NCBI RefSeq assembly: GCF_001458435.1
Contig: NZ_CYSF01000017.1
Coordinates: 186,001 to 250,000, forward strand
Source: Thalassovita mediterranea
GTDB lineage: Bacteria > Pseudomonadota > Alphaproteobacteria > Rhodobacterales > Rhodobacteraceae
Direction of reading: 5' to 3'
DNA length: 64,000 nt
Numbering within the stretch: the stretch's first letter is position 1; every line of letters begins with the position of its first letter. The notes below the pieces were generated by a model, which saw nothing but the letters and a program-made list of their open reading frames with translations, did not search any database and was not told where the DNA came from. The position numbers and the translations under genes were made by a program. Shown in pieces: positions 11,437 to 21,682 of this stretch.

Positions 11437-12165
11437 TCACAACAATCCCAGCACAGCCTCAACGGTCAATGCAGCACCTGTCGCAATTCCCATCGTTTCC
11501 AGCGTATCTTTAAAATCCGCCTTATCAACGTGCTGTCCAGTCAATACGGCACGTGCCTGAATAGCGCCAGCAATTAAAGCAGACCCCACTGCGGCTTCAG
11601 AAAATGCATCCTCAACCTGAGATGAACTCAACGCATCAAATGTTTCATGCGTTATCCGACTCAAGTCCTCATTGCGAAGCTCAGAACTTGCTACAGCCTC
11701 TCCAAATATCCCCCCGGAAGCTGAGACCACTTCCTCTGTGGCCAGAACCTCAATATCAGGATAAGCCTCAAAGTGAGCAGCAAGAGCGGCAGGGTCCTGA
11801 ACTGCCTTCAGTTGCAATGCCCGCACAACTTCACCATCTACTTCAAACTCAAGGTCTGCGCCCGGCTGATTAGTCTGTTCGAACAATCGCGCAGAGACAG
11901 CATCACCATCAGTGTTTTCCATGTGGGCAACCAGCAACTCGTGAAAAATCCCTTTCACATTACTTGCAACGCCCTGAAGTTGCGCAGGCTCCAATTCACA
12001 TAAATACGCCGCGAGCTGCCCATCTGTCGCGTCATTCAGAGACGCCTTAGATCGACGCAAGGCGTCACAGACCAAACGTTGCTCCAACGTCCATTCTGCC
12101 TTTGCACTAGACATAAGATGTTGAAATGTCACTGCGATAGCGGCGGCGCTGCTACGTCGGATCAT
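11437..12165 (-). CDS. Unknown protein with PD-(D/E)XK-like pattern
   Basis: I do not recognise this 242-residue protein. It contains NVKGIFHE (Glu76), then QTNQPGAD (Asp104), then LQLK (Gln118, Lys120). The order GxxxE, GxD, QxK is the active-site layout of Mrr-type PD-(D/E)XK nucleases, where Q replaces the usual E. The C-terminal third has two Ala/Gly-rich hydrophobic stretches (about 191-206 and 225-242), which is unusual for a soluble nuclease. The start overlaps the upstream stop as ATGA, so translation is coupled to the membrane protein gene. Base composition appears more AT-rich than the flanking mur genes. Nuclease activity is inference. Confidence 0.6.
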   Translation of the reverse strand: MIRRSSAAAIAVTFQHLMSSAKAEWTLEQRLVCDALRRSKASLNDATDGQLAAYLCELEPAQLQGVASNVKGIFHELLVAHMENTDGDAVSARLFEQTNQPGADLEFEVDGEVVRALQLKAVQDPAALAAHFEAYPDIEVLATEEVVSASGGIFGEAVASSELRNEDLSRITHETFDALSSSQVEDAFSEAAVGSALIAGAIQARAVLTGQHVDKADFKDTLETMGIATGAALTVEAVLGLL

Positions 12166-12812
12166 GCCATAGCTACCTTCTTTATCCAGCGCTGCATGCT
12201 ATACAGATTTCCTCTGAGCCGCACGCGTTGGACGGTGGTCAACTGACGAAACACACCAGCCTCCAGAGCCTTACCTATTTCGTCCAGTACAGGGCTTAGC
12301 CCAATGACAGAAAAAGCGCGCAGATCGTCATATGACACAAACGGGCGACCATCACTCCCCTCCAGCGAAGCCCGAATTGCCTCCAGCAAAGAATGTATTG
12401 CCGCCAACAAACGTATCTCTTCCTCAAGTAAAACGGTTTGGTCACGTGCTTTCCCAAACAGCAATTTCTTTATCTTCGTCGCCCCCCAGTATCCTGCCCC
12501 CAGAGCGACACCGCCAACCATCACCCCACCAGCGGCAACTCCACCCCCCACCAGGGCACCGATCCAATAAAGTGTTGCGGTAGTCTGAGCCGCGCCGGAC
12601 AGACCGGCGATTGCAGCACCAGTCGAAGCCGTCCCCAACGCACCAACCAAGCCCATGATGCCAGCACCGGCAGCCGCGCCAGTCGCGGCGTTAGTTGCTG
12701 CCCCCATCACGACTTTCACCTTTTTGTCAGTTGTCTGCGTAATACGTGCAACCGTTGCAATCAGCAGAGTTTCCACCTCGCGCAACAACTCAGCGGTTTT
12801 AGAATTTGACAT
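12162..12812 (-). CDS. Glycine-zipper membrane protein, first gene of a coupled pair
   Basis: The product has 216 residues and no function I can name. Residues 37-110 are a glycine- and alanine-rich hydrophobic region with GxxxG-like spacing (GAGIMGLVGALGTASTGAAI, then LVGGGVAAGGVMVGG), typical of glycine-zipper helices that pack in membranes. A basic segment KIKKLLFGK and an amphipathic helical C-terminal half (about 125-216) follow. It starts 86 nt downstream of the murD stop, with an AT-rich leader containing TTGACG and TATATTTA on the minus strand as possible promoter parts. It ends in an ATGA overlap with the next gene. Confidence 0.65.
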   Translation of the reverse strand: MSNSKTAELLREVETLLIATVARITQTTDKKVKVVMGAATNAATGAAAGAGIMGLVGALGTASTGAAIAGLSGAAQTTATLYWIGALVGGGVAAGGVMVGGVALGAGYWGATKIKKLLFGKARDQTVLLEEEIRLLAAIHSLLEAIRASLEGSDGRPFVSYDDLRAFSVIGLSPVLDEIGKALEAGVFRQLTTVQRVRLRGNLYSMQRWIKKVAMA

Positions 12813-12897
12813 TTAAAAACTGAATTCTCTCAAAGTTATGTTCCAGAAAAAATGACCCTAAATATACAGCACACAAACCGTCAAATTGAATGTGCTT

Positions 12898-14298
12898 CTA
12901 GCCCAACACCTTCCGCACCTCTGCGATGAAATCATCGCCGCGTTTTTCGAAACTATCGTATTGATCGAAACTCGCCGCAGCAGGGGCCAGAAGGACGGTA
13001 TCCCCTGCCTCTGCCTCCGCACTCGCACGCGCGACGGCCTCGGCCATTGTGGTGCAAACCTCACCCGCGCACCCGTCGAGCTGCAGGGCAAACTGCGCGG
13101 CTTCGCGGCCGATGACATAGGCCTTGGCCACGCGGTCCAGCGCGGGGCGCAGGGCGTCCAGCCCGCCCTCTTTCTCCAACCCGCCACAGATCCAACGAAT
13201 GTTGTCGAACGCCATCAACGCCTTCAACGCCGCATCGACATTGGTGGCCTTGGAATCGTTCACAAAGGAAACACCGTCCTTTTCGCCCACCCGCTGACTG
13301 CGGTGCGGCAGACCGGCGAAGGTGTGGAACGCATCCTCGATCATCCGTGGCGCCAACCCCAGCGCACGACAGGCTGCATAGGCGGCACAGGCGTTCTGGT
13401 GGTTGTGGGCGCCCGGCAGTCCGGCGATCTGGCGCAGGTCGATGGACCCCGCCTGCCGTCCCTTGCGGTATTCGCTGAGGAACCCCTTGCGCGCAAACAC
13501 ATTCCACCCCGGCCCCGACAGCTTGCCTGCGGCAGAGATACGGATCACCCGATCATCCGCTGCCCCGTGCGTCAGTTGGTTGACCATATAACGCCCCTCA
13601 TCCTCATCCACGCCGATGATGGCGCGATCAGGCCCGCCCTCAGCAAACAAGCGACGCTTGGCAGCGAAGTAGCCGCCCATGCCCGCATGACGATCCAGAT
13701 GATCGGGGCTGAGGTTGGTGAAAACGGCGATATCCGGCGTCAGGGCGCGGGCCAGATCGGTCTGATAGCTGGACAGCTCCAACACAACCACGCCGCCATC
13801 TTTGGGCGGGTCAATGTCCAAGACCCCGCGCCCGATGTTGCCAGCCAGCTGCACAGATTTCCCTGCCTCGCTCAGCACATGGTGGATCAGCGCAGAGGTG
13901 GTCGATTTGCCGTTCGACCCAGTGACCGCCACCACGCGCGGCGGCTGGTCATACATGTCCCATTCCCCTGACCCGAAGGAGCGGAAGAACAACCCAATAT
14001 CGTTGTCCACCGGAACCCCTGCTTCCCACGCGGCGGCGACAACCTTGTTCGGGGTTGGGTACAGGTGCGGGATGCCGGGGCTGACCACCAGCCACGCAAT
14101 GCCTTCGAACGCACCAGCACGGGCAAGGTCACGCACCTCAAACCCCTCCGCCTCGGCCCGTTCCCGCGCACTGGCGTTGTCATCCCAACAGACCGGCGTG
14201 GCGCCCCCAGCCTCCAGCGCGCGTGCGGCGGACAGGCCCGAACGGCCAAGGCCCAGAATGGCTACGGATTGTCCCTCAAACCCTGAAACTGGAATCAT
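12898..14298 (-). CDS. murD: UDP-N-acetylmuramoylalanine--D-glutamate ligase MurD
   Basis: MurD adds D-glutamate to UDP-MurNAc-L-Ala in the cytoplasm. The ATG at 14298 is preceded by AAGGAGGGCGGTGCA, an excellent ribosome binding site, giving 466 residues; a longer in-frame extension to 14406 lacks support. The N-terminal nucleotide-binding motif is [17 protein letters not shown], the ATP P-loop is [18 protein letters not shown], and [12 protein letters not shown] is the family's metal/phosphate motif. It is separated from mraY by a hairpin terminator, so it may start a separate unit. Confidence 0.97.
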   Translation of the reverse strand: MIPVSGFEGQSVAILGLGRSGLSAARALEAGGATPVCWDDNASARERAEAEGFEVRDLARAGAFEGIAWLVVSPGIPHLYPTPNKVVAAAWEAGVPVDNDIGLFFRSFGSGEWDMYDQPPRVVAVTGSNGKSTTSALIHHVLSEAGKSVQLAGNIGRGVLDIDPPKDGGVVVLELSSYQTDLARALTPDIAVFTNLSPDHLDRHAGMGGYFAAKRRLFAEGGPDRAIIGVDEDEGRYMVNQLTHGAADDRVIRISAAGKLSGPGWNVFARKGFLSEYRKGRQAGSIDLRQIAGLPGAHNHQNACAAYAACRALGLAPRMIEDAFHTFAGLPHRSQRVGEKDGVSFVNDSKATNVDAALKALMAFDNIRWICGGLEKEGGLDALRPALDRVAKAYVIGREAAQFALQLDGCAGEVCTTMAEAVARASAEAEAGDTVLLAPAAASFDQYDSFEKRGDDFIAEVRKVLG

Positions 14299-14372
14299 TG
14301 CACCGCCCTCCTTGATCTTTGTCCGCACTATGCGGCGCGATTTGATCAAAGACCAGACCCCGCACCGCGCGC

Positions 14373-14397
14373 CCCTTTCAATGTTCAAAAAATACTC
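14373..14397. repeat. Extragenic motif, copy b
   Basis: CCCCTTTCAATGTTC and AAATACTC on the plus strand; on the minus strand it reads GAGTATTT, TTTGAACATTGAAAGGGG. It lies between murD and mraY and closely matches the copies at 50990 and 56177. Confidence 0.65.
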
Positions 14398-14430
14398 AAA
14401 CTGCACGCGGCTTCCACACGTCCCGCCGCC

Positions 14431-14466
14431 AAAGAAAAAGGCGCGCCCCGTACCGGACGCGCCCTT
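14431..14466 (-). terminator. Rho-independent terminator after mraY
   Basis: On the minus strand GGCGCG (14463-14458) pairs with CGCGCC (14445-14440) around a 12-nt loop and is followed by TTTTTCTTT. It lies about 30 nt past the mraY stop. Confidence 0.75.
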
Positions 14467-14491
14467 TCAAACTCTCACTCTCAACCCGATC

Positions 14492-15574
14492 TTACCGGAT
14501 CTTCAGCGTTGCCAGACCGATCATGGCGAGGATCAGGGCGATGATCCAGAACCGGATCACGATCTGCGGTTCGGCCCAGCCCTTTTTCTCATAGTGGTGG
14601 TGGATCGGCGCCATCAGGAACACGCGTTTGCCGGTGCGTTTGAAGTAGAGCACCTGAATGATCACACTCAGCGCCTCAACCACGAACAGACCACCGATTA
14701 CGGCCCAGACGATCTCGTGCTTGGTGGCAACCGCGATGGCGCCCAATGCGCCGCCCAGGGCCAACGATCCCGTGTCGCCCATGAACACAGCCGCAGGCGG
14801 GGCGTTGTACCACAGAAAGCCAAGACCGCCGCCGATCAGACCGGCAACGAAAATCAGGATCTCACCGGTGCCCGGCACATAATGCACATCAAGGTAAGTG
14901 GTAAAGTCGACGCGGCCCACCGCGTAGGCAATCACACCCAGCGTGCCAGCGGCGATCATCACCGGCATGATCGCCAGCCCGTCCAAACCATCGGTCAGGT
15001 TCACCGCATTTGCGGACCCAACGATGACGATCATCGCAAAGGGGATGAAGAAGTAGCCCAGATAAACCAGCGTGTCCTTGAACACCGGCAGCGCCAGTTG
15101 GTTTTGCAGCGCCTCAGGGTGATAGCAGGTGGCCCAGAATCCCGCGATGCCAGAAATGAGGAAGCCCAAGAGCAGCCGCACCTTACCCGGCACACCGGCG
15201 GTGTTTTGCTTGGACACTTTCGCATAATCATCGGCAAAACCGATGGCGGCAAAGCTCATGGTGACAAACAACACCAGCCAGACAAACGGGTTATCCAGAC
15301 GCGCCCAAAGGAAGGTCGAGGTCAACAGCGCCCCCACAATCAGCAATCCGCCCATCGTCGGCGTGCCCGCCTTGACGAAATGCCCTTCGGGACCGTCATC
15401 GCGGATCGGCTGACCCTTGCCCTGTTTGCGGCGCAGCACGTTGATCAGTGGCTTGCCAAAGAGGAAGCCAAAGATCAGCGCGGTCATAAACGCCCCGCCC
15501 GCACGGAAGGTGATGTAGCGGAACAGGTTAAAAAAGTCGCCGCCGTCTGACAGTTCGGTCAACCAAAATAGCAT
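14492..15574 (-). CDS. mraY: Phospho-MurNAc-pentapeptide transferase MraY
   Basis: MraY is the polytopic inner membrane enzyme that attaches phospho-MurNAc-pentapeptide to undecaprenyl phosphate, making lipid I. The 360 residues and about ten membrane segments are typical. Catalytic landmarks are visible: FADDYAK (paired Asp), [26 protein letters not shown], and the cytoplasmic HHHYEKKGW loop. It starts 11 nt after the murF stop and is followed by a terminator, ending the mraZ-to-mraY transcription unit. Confidence 0.97.
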   Translation of the reverse strand: MLFWLTELSDGGDFFNLFRYITFRAGGAFMTALIFGFLFGKPLINVLRRKQGKGQPIRDDGPEGHFVKAGTPTMGGLLIVGALLTSTFLWARLDNPFVWLVLFVTMSFAAIGFADDYAKVSKQNTAGVPGKVRLLLGFLISGIAGFWATCYHPEALQNQLALPVFKDTLVYLGYFFIPFAMIVIVGSANAVNLTDGLDGLAIMPVMIAAGTLGVIAYAVGRVDFTTYLDVHYVPGTGEILIFVAGLIGGGLGFLWYNAPPAAVFMGDTGSLALGGALGAIAVATKHEIVWAVIGGLFVVEALSVIIQVLYFKRTGKRVFLMAPIHHHYEKKGWAEPQIVIRFWIIALILAMIGLATLKIR

Positions 15575-15585
15575 TCTCAGGCCCT

Positions 15586-17019
15586 TTATTCAGAATGGGG
15601 GGCGGCATGGCCCAGTTTTCGGATCGCGTCAACAACCTTGGACACTTTTGACCCTTTGGAGCCTTTGATCAGCACAACATCGCCTGCGTCGATCAGCCGG
15701 TGGGCGTTTTCGGCCATTGCGTCAGCCTCTTCGACCCAGTCACCGCGCAAGCCATCAGGCAAGGCAGCCCACAGGAGGTTCATCCGCGGCCCGACGCAGT
15801 GGATCAGGTCCAGCTGGTCCAGAAACGGCAGATCGGCGATGGCGGCGTGAAGTGTCATTTCATCCGGCCCCAGTTCCAGCATATCACCCAGAACCGCAAT
15901 GCGCCGTCCCTTGTTGATACGGCCCAGACCGTCGGTGGGTTTGGCGGCGGCCAGCACCTCTAGCGCTGCGACCATCGACGTGGGGTTGGCGTTGAAGGCG
16001 TCATCAATCAACTCAACCACCTGTTCCCGCATTACCGGATCCAGCACCACCTGTTCGCGCGCACCACGTCCTGCAGGGGGCAGCCAGCGGGCCAGATCGG
16101 TCGCGGCCAGCGCCACGTCCAGCCCCAGCGCATCCACCACTGCCAAAACGCCCATGCCGTTTACGGCGAAGTGGCGGCCAGCTGCCATCACCTTATACAG
16201 AACGGCCAGATCGCCCGCCTGCCCTTCGGCCACGGTGACGGTATCAATCAGTTTCAGATCCTTGATCCGGTAGCTGTTGCGCGCAGCCTCGCCAAACAGC
16301 AGGGTTTGTGCCGCCTTCTCGCACGCCTTTGCCTCTAGGATCGGGGCGGTGTCTAGATCGCCATTGGTGACCGCCACGCCGTCCGGCTCCAGCCCATCAA
16401 AAATCGCGGCCTTTTCATGCGCGATGCCGTCGATGTTTTCAAACGCTTCCAAGTGGGCGGCGGCGACGGTGGTGATCATCGCCACATGGGGCCTCGCCAT
16501 CTGCGCCAGCGGGGCAATCTCACCGGGGTGGTTCATGCCAATTTCGATCACCGCAAATTCTGTATCCTCAGGCATCCGCGCCAGTGTCAGCGGCACGCCC
16601 CAATGGTTGTTATAACTGGCCTCTGCAACATGGGTTTTGCCCTGCGCCGACAGAACATCGCGCAGCATTTCCTTGGTCGATGTTTTTCCAACCGATCCGG
16701 TCACCGCCACAACCTTCGCCCCTGTTCGGGCACGGGCGGCACGTCCCAGATCCTCTAGCGCGGGCAGAACATCGTCCACGATCAACAGCGGCGCATCCTC
16801 TGCCACGCCTTCGGGACGATGCGTGACCAGCGCCGCGCCTGCGCCCTTGGCCAGGGCCTGCACGACGAAATCATGGCCATCGCGTGCGGCCTTCAGCGCC
16901 ACGAACAAATCACCTGTCTGAAGGGTGCGCGTGTCAATCGACACGCCGTTCACCGACCAATCGCCAATCGCCTGACCGCCAGTTGCGGCAGCGGCCTCCT
17001 GCGCTGTCCAAAGGGTCAC
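15586..17019 (-). CDS. murF: UDP-MurNAc-tripeptide--D-Ala-D-Ala ligase MurF
   Basis: MurF adds the D-Ala-D-Ala made by Ddl to complete the pentapeptide precursor. The protein has 477 residues. The P-loop [18 protein letters not shown], the central-domain [12 protein letters not shown], and [10 protein letters not shown] with VLGDMLELG in the C-terminal part are characteristic. The start codon overlaps the murE stop by 4 nt (ATGA), indicating translational coupling. Confidence 0.97.
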   Translation of the reverse strand: MTLWTAQEAAAATGGQAIGDWSVNGVSIDTRTLQTGDLFVALKAARDGHDFVVQALAKGAGAALVTHRPEGVAEDAPLLIVDDVLPALEDLGRAARARTGAKVVAVTGSVGKTSTKEMLRDVLSAQGKTHVAEASYNNHWGVPLTLARMPEDTEFAVIEIGMNHPGEIAPLAQMARPHVAMITTVAAAHLEAFENIDGIAHEKAAIFDGLEPDGVAVTNGDLDTAPILEAKACEKAAQTLLFGEAARNSYRIKDLKLIDTVTVAEGQAGDLAVLYKVMAAGRHFAVNGMGVLAVVDALGLDVALAATDLARWLPPAGRGAREQVVLDPVMREQVVELIDDAFNANPTSMVAALEVLAAAKPTDGLGRINKGRRIAVLGDMLELGPDEMTLHAAIADLPFLDQLDLIHCVGPRMNLLWAALPDGLRGDWVEEADAMAENAHRLIDAGDVVLIKGSKGSKVSKVVDAIRKLGHAAPHSE

Positions 17020-18500
17020 GTCACACCTCCATCCAGTGCCGCCACGGCAAGGCTGGCCTGTTCCACATCATCAAAGGGATAGATCACATCGCCAACGGTT
17101 TGGCCGCTTTCATGGCCTTTACCCGCGACCAACAGCGCATCCCCTGCACCCAGCGCATCGACGCCGCGCAGGATCGCTTCGGCCCGATCGCCAACCTCCA
17201 GCGCGCCGGGGCAGCCCAGCAGGACCTCTTGACGGATGACCGCCGGATCCTCGCTGCGGGGGTTGTCATCGCTGACGATCACCAGATCGGCGTTTTCCGC
17301 CGCCGCCTGCCCCATCAGCGGACGTTTGGTGCGATCACGATCCCCACCAGCGCCGACAATCACCACCAGACGGCCCATCACATGCGGGCGCAGCGCCTTT
17401 AGCGCGGTTTCCACCGCATCAGGTGTGTGCGCGTAATCAACAAACACCGCCGCGCCGTTTTGACGGGTTGCCGCCAGCTGCATACGCCCCCGTACGGTGC
17501 CCAGATGTGGCAGCGTGTCGAAGACCGCCTGCGGATCGGCACCACAAGCAATCACCAGCCCCGCCGCCAACAACACGTTTTCCGCCTGAAAGCCGCCGAT
17601 CAGCGGCAGGCGGCAATGCTGAACCTTGCCACGATAGGCAAAGCGCAATTCCTGCGCGGTGGCGTCGAAACGTTGGCCCTGCAGTTGCAAATCCGCATCC
17701 GGCGTGCGGCCAACGCGGATCAGTTTCTGCCCCCGCTCCTCGGCCAAGGCCACCACATCCTGCCCGCGCGGGTCGTCGATGTTCACCACCACCGTGCCCT
17801 CATCGGGCAGCACGCGGGTGAACAGACCCGCCTTGGCGTTAAAGTATTCCTCGAAGGTTTCGTGATAGTCGAGGTGATCTTGGGTGAAGTTCGTAAACCC
17901 CGCTGCCTTCAAATGCACCCCATCAAGGCGACGCTGGGCCAGACCGTGGCTCGACGCCTCCATCGCGGCATGGGTGATGCCCTCTGCCGCCGCGGCGGCC
18001 AATGTGCGGTGCAGGGTGATCGGTTCCGGCGTGGTGTGATTGAGCGGCGCGGTCCATGCGCCCTCAACCCCCGTGGTGCCAAGGTTGACCGCAGCCTCGC
18101 CCAGTTCCATCCAAATCTGACGCGCGAAGGTCGAAACCGAGGTTTTGCCGTTGGTCCCGGTGACCGCGATCATGGTGCGCGGCTGAGCACCGAACCACAG
18201 CGCGGATGTGTAGGACAGCGTTTGGCGCGGATCCTCTGCCACCACGACGGCGGCATCGGCGGTTTCCAGCGCATCACGGGCCAGTGCAGCGCCTTCGGCA
18301 TCGGTCAGCACCGCCGCCGCGCCCTGTTCCAGCGCCATCGGAATGAAGCGCGCGCCATGCACCTGCGTGCCAGGCAGCGCGGCAAACAGCGCGCCCTCCG
18401 CGACCGAACGACTGTCGACGCAAATATCTGAAATGACGGGATTAAGTCCGCCAATCGCGGTCAATCCCAGATCGCTAAGGGTTTTGCCCTGCTCTGCCAT
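17016..18500 (-). CDS. murE: UDP-MurNAc-tripeptide synthetase MurE, meso-DAP type
   Basis: MurE adds the third residue of the stem peptide. SDDNPRSEDP carries the DNPR motif that selects meso-diaminopimelate, as expected in a Gram-negative bacterium. The P-loop is VTGTNGKTSVSTFARQIW, and HTTPEPITLHRTLAAA and NFTQDHLDYH are further family motifs. The ATG at 18500 with AAAGGG upstream gives 494 residues; the reading frame is open 33 nt further. It overlaps murF by 4 nt and follows ftsI by 58 nt. Confidence 0.96.
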   Translation of the reverse strand: MAEQGKTLSDLGLTAIGGLNPVISDICVDSRSVAEGALFAALPGTQVHGARFIPMALEQGAAAVLTDAEGAALARDALETADAAVVVAEDPRQTLSYTSALWFGAQPRTMIAVTGTNGKTSVSTFARQIWMELGEAAVNLGTTGVEGAWTAPLNHTTPEPITLHRTLAAAAAEGITHAAMEASSHGLAQRRLDGVHLKAAGFTNFTQDHLDYHETFEEYFNAKAGLFTRVLPDEGTVVVNIDDPRGQDVVALAEERGQKLIRVGRTPDADLQLQGQRFDATAQELRFAYRGKVQHCRLPLIGGFQAENVLLAAGLVIACGADPQAVFDTLPHLGTVRGRMQLAATRQNGAAVFVDYAHTPDAVETALKALRPHVMGRLVVIVGAGGDRDRTKRPLMGQAAAENADLVIVSDDNPRSEDPAVIRQEVLLGCPGALEVGDRAEAILRGVDALGAGDALLVAGKGHESGQTVGDVIYPFDDVEQASLAVAALDGGVT

Positions 18501-18558
18501 GTGTTGCCCTTTGTGGCTATGCGGCCCGGTCAAGGGCCATACCGGGCACTGGCCCGGC

Positions 18559-20343
18559 TTAGTTCGATGTCAGGGTTATACCAGCCACCGGCGCAGGTTC
18601 AATCGACGGCCGCATACCCAGCATAGGCGCGATCCGGCGGATCATTTCGGCAGCAACGGGAACCACGGTCCACCCCGCCGTGCGGCGCGGTTCGTCGCCC
18701 GAGGTTTCCACCGGTTCATCAAGCGTCACAATCAGCACATACTTCGGATCATGGGCCGGAAACATCGACGCAAAAGTGTTGATCACCTTGTCATCATAAT
18801 AACCGGGGCCGTTTTCCTTGGGTTTGTCAGCGGTACCGGTTTTGCCCGCCACAGCGTAGCCCTTCACCTCACCAAATGATGCGGTACCTTCGGTCACAAC
18901 CTTGCGCAGCATCTCGCGGCTGGCGGCAGCAACAGCGGGCGACAAAACACGATCACCGCTTTGCGGGCCCTTTTGCTTCAACAGCGTCGGACGCACCACG
19001 GTGCCACCATTGGCAATGGCCGCATAGGCCGCTGCAAGGTGCATCGGAGTCGCGGAAATACCGTGACCATAGGAAATTGTCATAGTCGACAGTTCCGACC
19101 AATTTTTCGGCAGCAGCGGCTTGCCGCCTGACGCTTCGGTCAGTTCAACCGGCGTAGCCTCCAGAAGGCCAAGACTTGCCAGAAAATCGCGCTGACGTTC
19201 GATCCCGATCTGCTGCGCCACCCGCGCCGAACCGATGTTCGAGGATTTCACAATGATTTTGGTCAACGACATCTCGTTACCGTAATTGCGGAAATCACGG
19301 ATCTTATGCTTACCCCAGCGCAACGGCCCGCGGGTGTCATAGATCGTACCGGGATTGGCCAATCCCAGCTCCATCGCTTGAGCAGCGGCAAAAATCTTGT
19401 AGGTCGAGCCCAGTTCGTAAACACCCTGCACAGCGCGGTTAAACAACGGGCTGTCACTGGCATCCCCTTCGGTCAGGACACGCGGGCGGTTGTTGGGATC
19501 AAAATCAGGCAGCGACACCATCGAAATGATTTCGCCCGTATGCACGTCCAACAGGATCGATGCCGCACCTTTGGCGTTCATCAGTTTCATGCCGCCATAA
19601 AGAACCCGTTCGGATGCGGCCTGCACCGACAGATCCAGCGACAGTTGCAGCGGACGACCGGCATTGGCAGGATCGCGCAATGCATTGTCAAACAGGCGCT
19701 CCACACCTGCGACACCAACCACCTCAGCCGCGTGAACGCCTTCTCGGCCGAAACTGGCCCCGCCCATCACATGCGCAGCCAAGCGGCCGTTGGGATAAAG
19801 CCGCATTTCACGCGGTCCAAACAACAGCCCCGGTTCGCCGATGTCATGCACCGCCTGTTTCTGTTCAGGGCTAAGCTTCTTGCGGATCCACAGGAATTTA
19901 CGCTTACCTGTGAAATCCTTCAGCAGTTTTTCGCGGTCCAGATCCGGGAAAATGCGCACCAGTTCCGTTGCAGCATGATCCGGTTCGATCATCTGCGGCG
20001 GCACAGCATACAGCGAAAAGGTTTCCATGTTCGTCGCCAGAATGCGACCTTCGCGGTCCACGATGTCGGCCCGTTGCGCCACAATCGACGCCCCTGCCGC
20101 ATTGGCACGCGGTTCTGTCGGGTCAGTTGCGGCCAGCGAAGCCATGCGACCACCGACCGCGACAAAGGCCACGGCGAAAAACAGCCCAAGAACAATCAGC
20201 CGCCCCTCAGCACGGCTGCGGGCCTTGTCGCGCATATCCTCATGGCGTTGACGGATGTTTTCACGCTCAATCGCGTCCGGGTTTTCACCCAAACGGCGCG
20301 CTTCGAGGATTTGGGCCAATGGGCGCAGCGGGGTACGGATCAT
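18559..20343 (-). CDS. ftsI: Septal transpeptidase FtsI (PBP3)
   Basis: FtsI is the class B penicillin-binding protein that cross-links septal peptidoglycan, working with FtsW. The 594 residues have a basic cytoplasmic N-terminus, one membrane anchor (about 48-66, LIVLGLFFAVAFVAVGG), a dimerisation domain beginning QRADIVDREGRILATN, and the transpeptidase domain. Active-site motifs are GSTYK (SxxK), SSN (SxN) in VKSSNIGSARVAQQIG, and AGKTGTADKP (KTG). It overlaps ftsL by 4 nt. Confidence 0.97.
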   Translation of the reverse strand: MIRTPLRPLAQILEARRLGENPDAIERENIRQRHEDMRDKARSRAEGRLIVLGLFFAVAFVAVGGRMASLAATDPTEPRANAAGASIVAQRADIVDREGRILATNMETFSLYAVPPQMIEPDHAATELVRIFPDLDREKLLKDFTGKRKFLWIRKKLSPEQKQAVHDIGEPGLLFGPREMRLYPNGRLAAHVMGGASFGREGVHAAEVVGVAGVERLFDNALRDPANAGRPLQLSLDLSVQAASERVLYGGMKLMNAKGAASILLDVHTGEIISMVSLPDFDPNNRPRVLTEGDASDSPLFNRAVQGVYELGSTYKIFAAAQAMELGLANPGTIYDTRGPLRWGKHKIRDFRNYGNEMSLTKIIVKSSNIGSARVAQQIGIERQRDFLASLGLLEATPVELTEASGGKPLLPKNWSELSTMTISYGHGISATPMHLAAAYAAIANGGTVVRPTLLKQKGPQSGDRVLSPAVAAASREMLRKVVTEGTASFGEVKGYAVAGKTGTADKPKENGPGYYDDKVINTFASMFPAHDPKYVLIVTLDEPVETSGDEPRRTAGWTVVPVAAEMIRRIAPMLGMRPSIEPAPVAGITLTSN

Positions 20344-20690
20344 CTCAGAGCCTCCATGTTGGAGACCTCGATGGCGTCAGACAAGCTGAGCGGAGCTTTC
20401 TCTTCGGGGTAGCTAACCTGATCGGCGCGACCAAACTGTTCCGGCGCCAGCGGCAACAGGCCCAGTTTGTCAAAGTTGATATCGGCCAGATCGCGCAAAC
20501 GGTCGGGGCGGTTCAGATAGGCCCATTCTGCGCGCAGCACAGTCAGGCGAGCACGCGCCTGCCCGATTGCGCGCTGCATATCCTCGTTGTGATCCAAGGC
20601 CGCGTGCGTGCGATAGTTTTCACGGTATCCCCAAAACGCCGTGCCAATCACCGCCAGCGCGGTCAGAATGAAAAAGAATGAACGCATCAA
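20340..20690 (-). CDS. ftsL: Cell division protein FtsL
   Basis: FtsL is a small bitopic inner membrane protein of the FtsQBL complex that signals to FtsW/FtsI. It has 116 residues: a short N-terminus, one hydrophobic segment (about 3-18, [19 protein letters not shown]) and a periplasmic part predicted as helical coiled coil (about 35-70, [20 protein letters not shown]). FtsL is poorly conserved, so identification rests on length, topology and position, with 4-nt overlaps to rsmH upstream and ftsI downstream. Confidence 0.9.
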   Translation of the reverse strand: MMRSFFFILTALAVIGTAFWGYRENYRTHAALDHNEDMQRAIGQARARLTVLRAEWAYLNRPDRLRDLADINFDKLGLLPLAPEQFGRADQVSYPEEKAPLSLSDAIEVSNMEALR

Positions 20691-21679
20691 CGATCCCCCT
20701 TTAACATCGGCATGCCCAATCCTTTACGATCACAAGGACCGGCAGGCGCATCCGTTCTGATCCCTACCCGAAGCTTCGCCGAACGCGAGCGTGGGTTTTC
20801 AGCCAGTTCCTGATCGTCAGGGCCAATGGCTTTCTTGGATTTCACCGTAAACTGTGCAGGTTCCGCCTCGGCCATCGGGGCGTAGCGGTTGGTCGTTTTG
20901 GCCCCACCCGAACGCTGCTGAAAGAACCGCTTGACCATCCGATCCTCGACCGAGTGGAAAGTCACCACCGCCAACTGCCCGCCGGGTTTCAGCGCGCGCT
21001 CTGCAGCCTCCAGACCTTTGATCAGCTCACCGTATTCATCATTCACCGCAATGCGCAGCGCCTGGAACGACCGGGTGGCCGGATGGCTCTGCCCCGGCTT
21101 CTTGCGCGGCAGGCAACCTTCGATAATCTCGGCCAGTTTCAGCGTGGTGGTGATCGGAGCAATTGCACGTTCGCGCAGGATCGCCTTGGCAATGCGACGG
21201 CTGGCACGCTCTTCGCCGTAGAGGAAGAGGATATCGGCCAGTTCGGTCTCAGTTGCCTCGTTCACGATATCCGCTGCGGACCGACCCGATTGCGACATGC
21301 GCATATCCAGCGGACCATCTTTCATGAAGGAAAAGCCACGCTCGGCCAGATCCAGTTGCATAGAGCTGACCCCAAGGTCCAGCACCACCCCGTCCAGATC
21401 GCCCGCATACTCATCAAGACGCGAAAACACGCCCTGCACCAATTCAATACGATCGCCGTATTCGCCAACCCATGGCGCCGCCAACTCAAACGCCAGCGGG
21501 TCACGGTCAACGCCATAAACCTTATCTGCGCCCGCCTGCAGCAGTTCGCGCGTATAGCCGCCAGCGCCAAAGGTGCCGTCCAACCAACGCCCCGAAACGG
21601 GCGTGACCGCCGCGATCAACGGGCGGATCAGTACCGGGATATGTGGTGCATCATCAGAGGGGTGGACCGCATCGGTCAT
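20687..21679 (-). CDS. rsmH: 16S rRNA (cytosine1402-N4)-methyltransferase RsmH
   Basis: RsmH (MraW) methylates the N4 of C1402 in 16S rRNA with S-adenosylmethionine. The 330 residues include the SAM-binding motif [18 protein letters not shown], the motif [14 protein letters not shown], the [13 protein letters not shown] signature, and [15 protein letters not shown] towards the C-terminus. It starts 3 nt after the mraZ stop and overlaps ftsL by 4 nt. Confidence 0.97.
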   Translation of the reverse strand: MTDAVHPSDDAPHIPVLIRPLIAAVTPVSGRWLDGTFGAGGYTRELLQAGADKVYGVDRDPLAFELAAPWVGEYGDRIELVQGVFSRLDEYAGDLDGVVLDLGVSSMQLDLAERGFSFMKDGPLDMRMSQSGRSAADIVNEATETELADILFLYGEERASRRIAKAILRERAIAPITTTLKLAEIIEGCLPRKKPGQSHPATRSFQALRIAVNDEYGELIKGLEAAERALKPGGQLAVVTFHSVEDRMVKRFFQQRSGGAKTTNRYAPMAEAEPAQFTVKSKKAIGPDDQELAENPRSRSAKLRVGIRTDAPAGPCDRKGLGMPMLKGDR

Positions 21680-21682
21680 GGT

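Noticed and set aside
13802-15550. 582-codon open frame on the plus strand
   Set aside because: Runs antisense over murD, a terminator and mraY; no recognisable domain or ribosome binding site.
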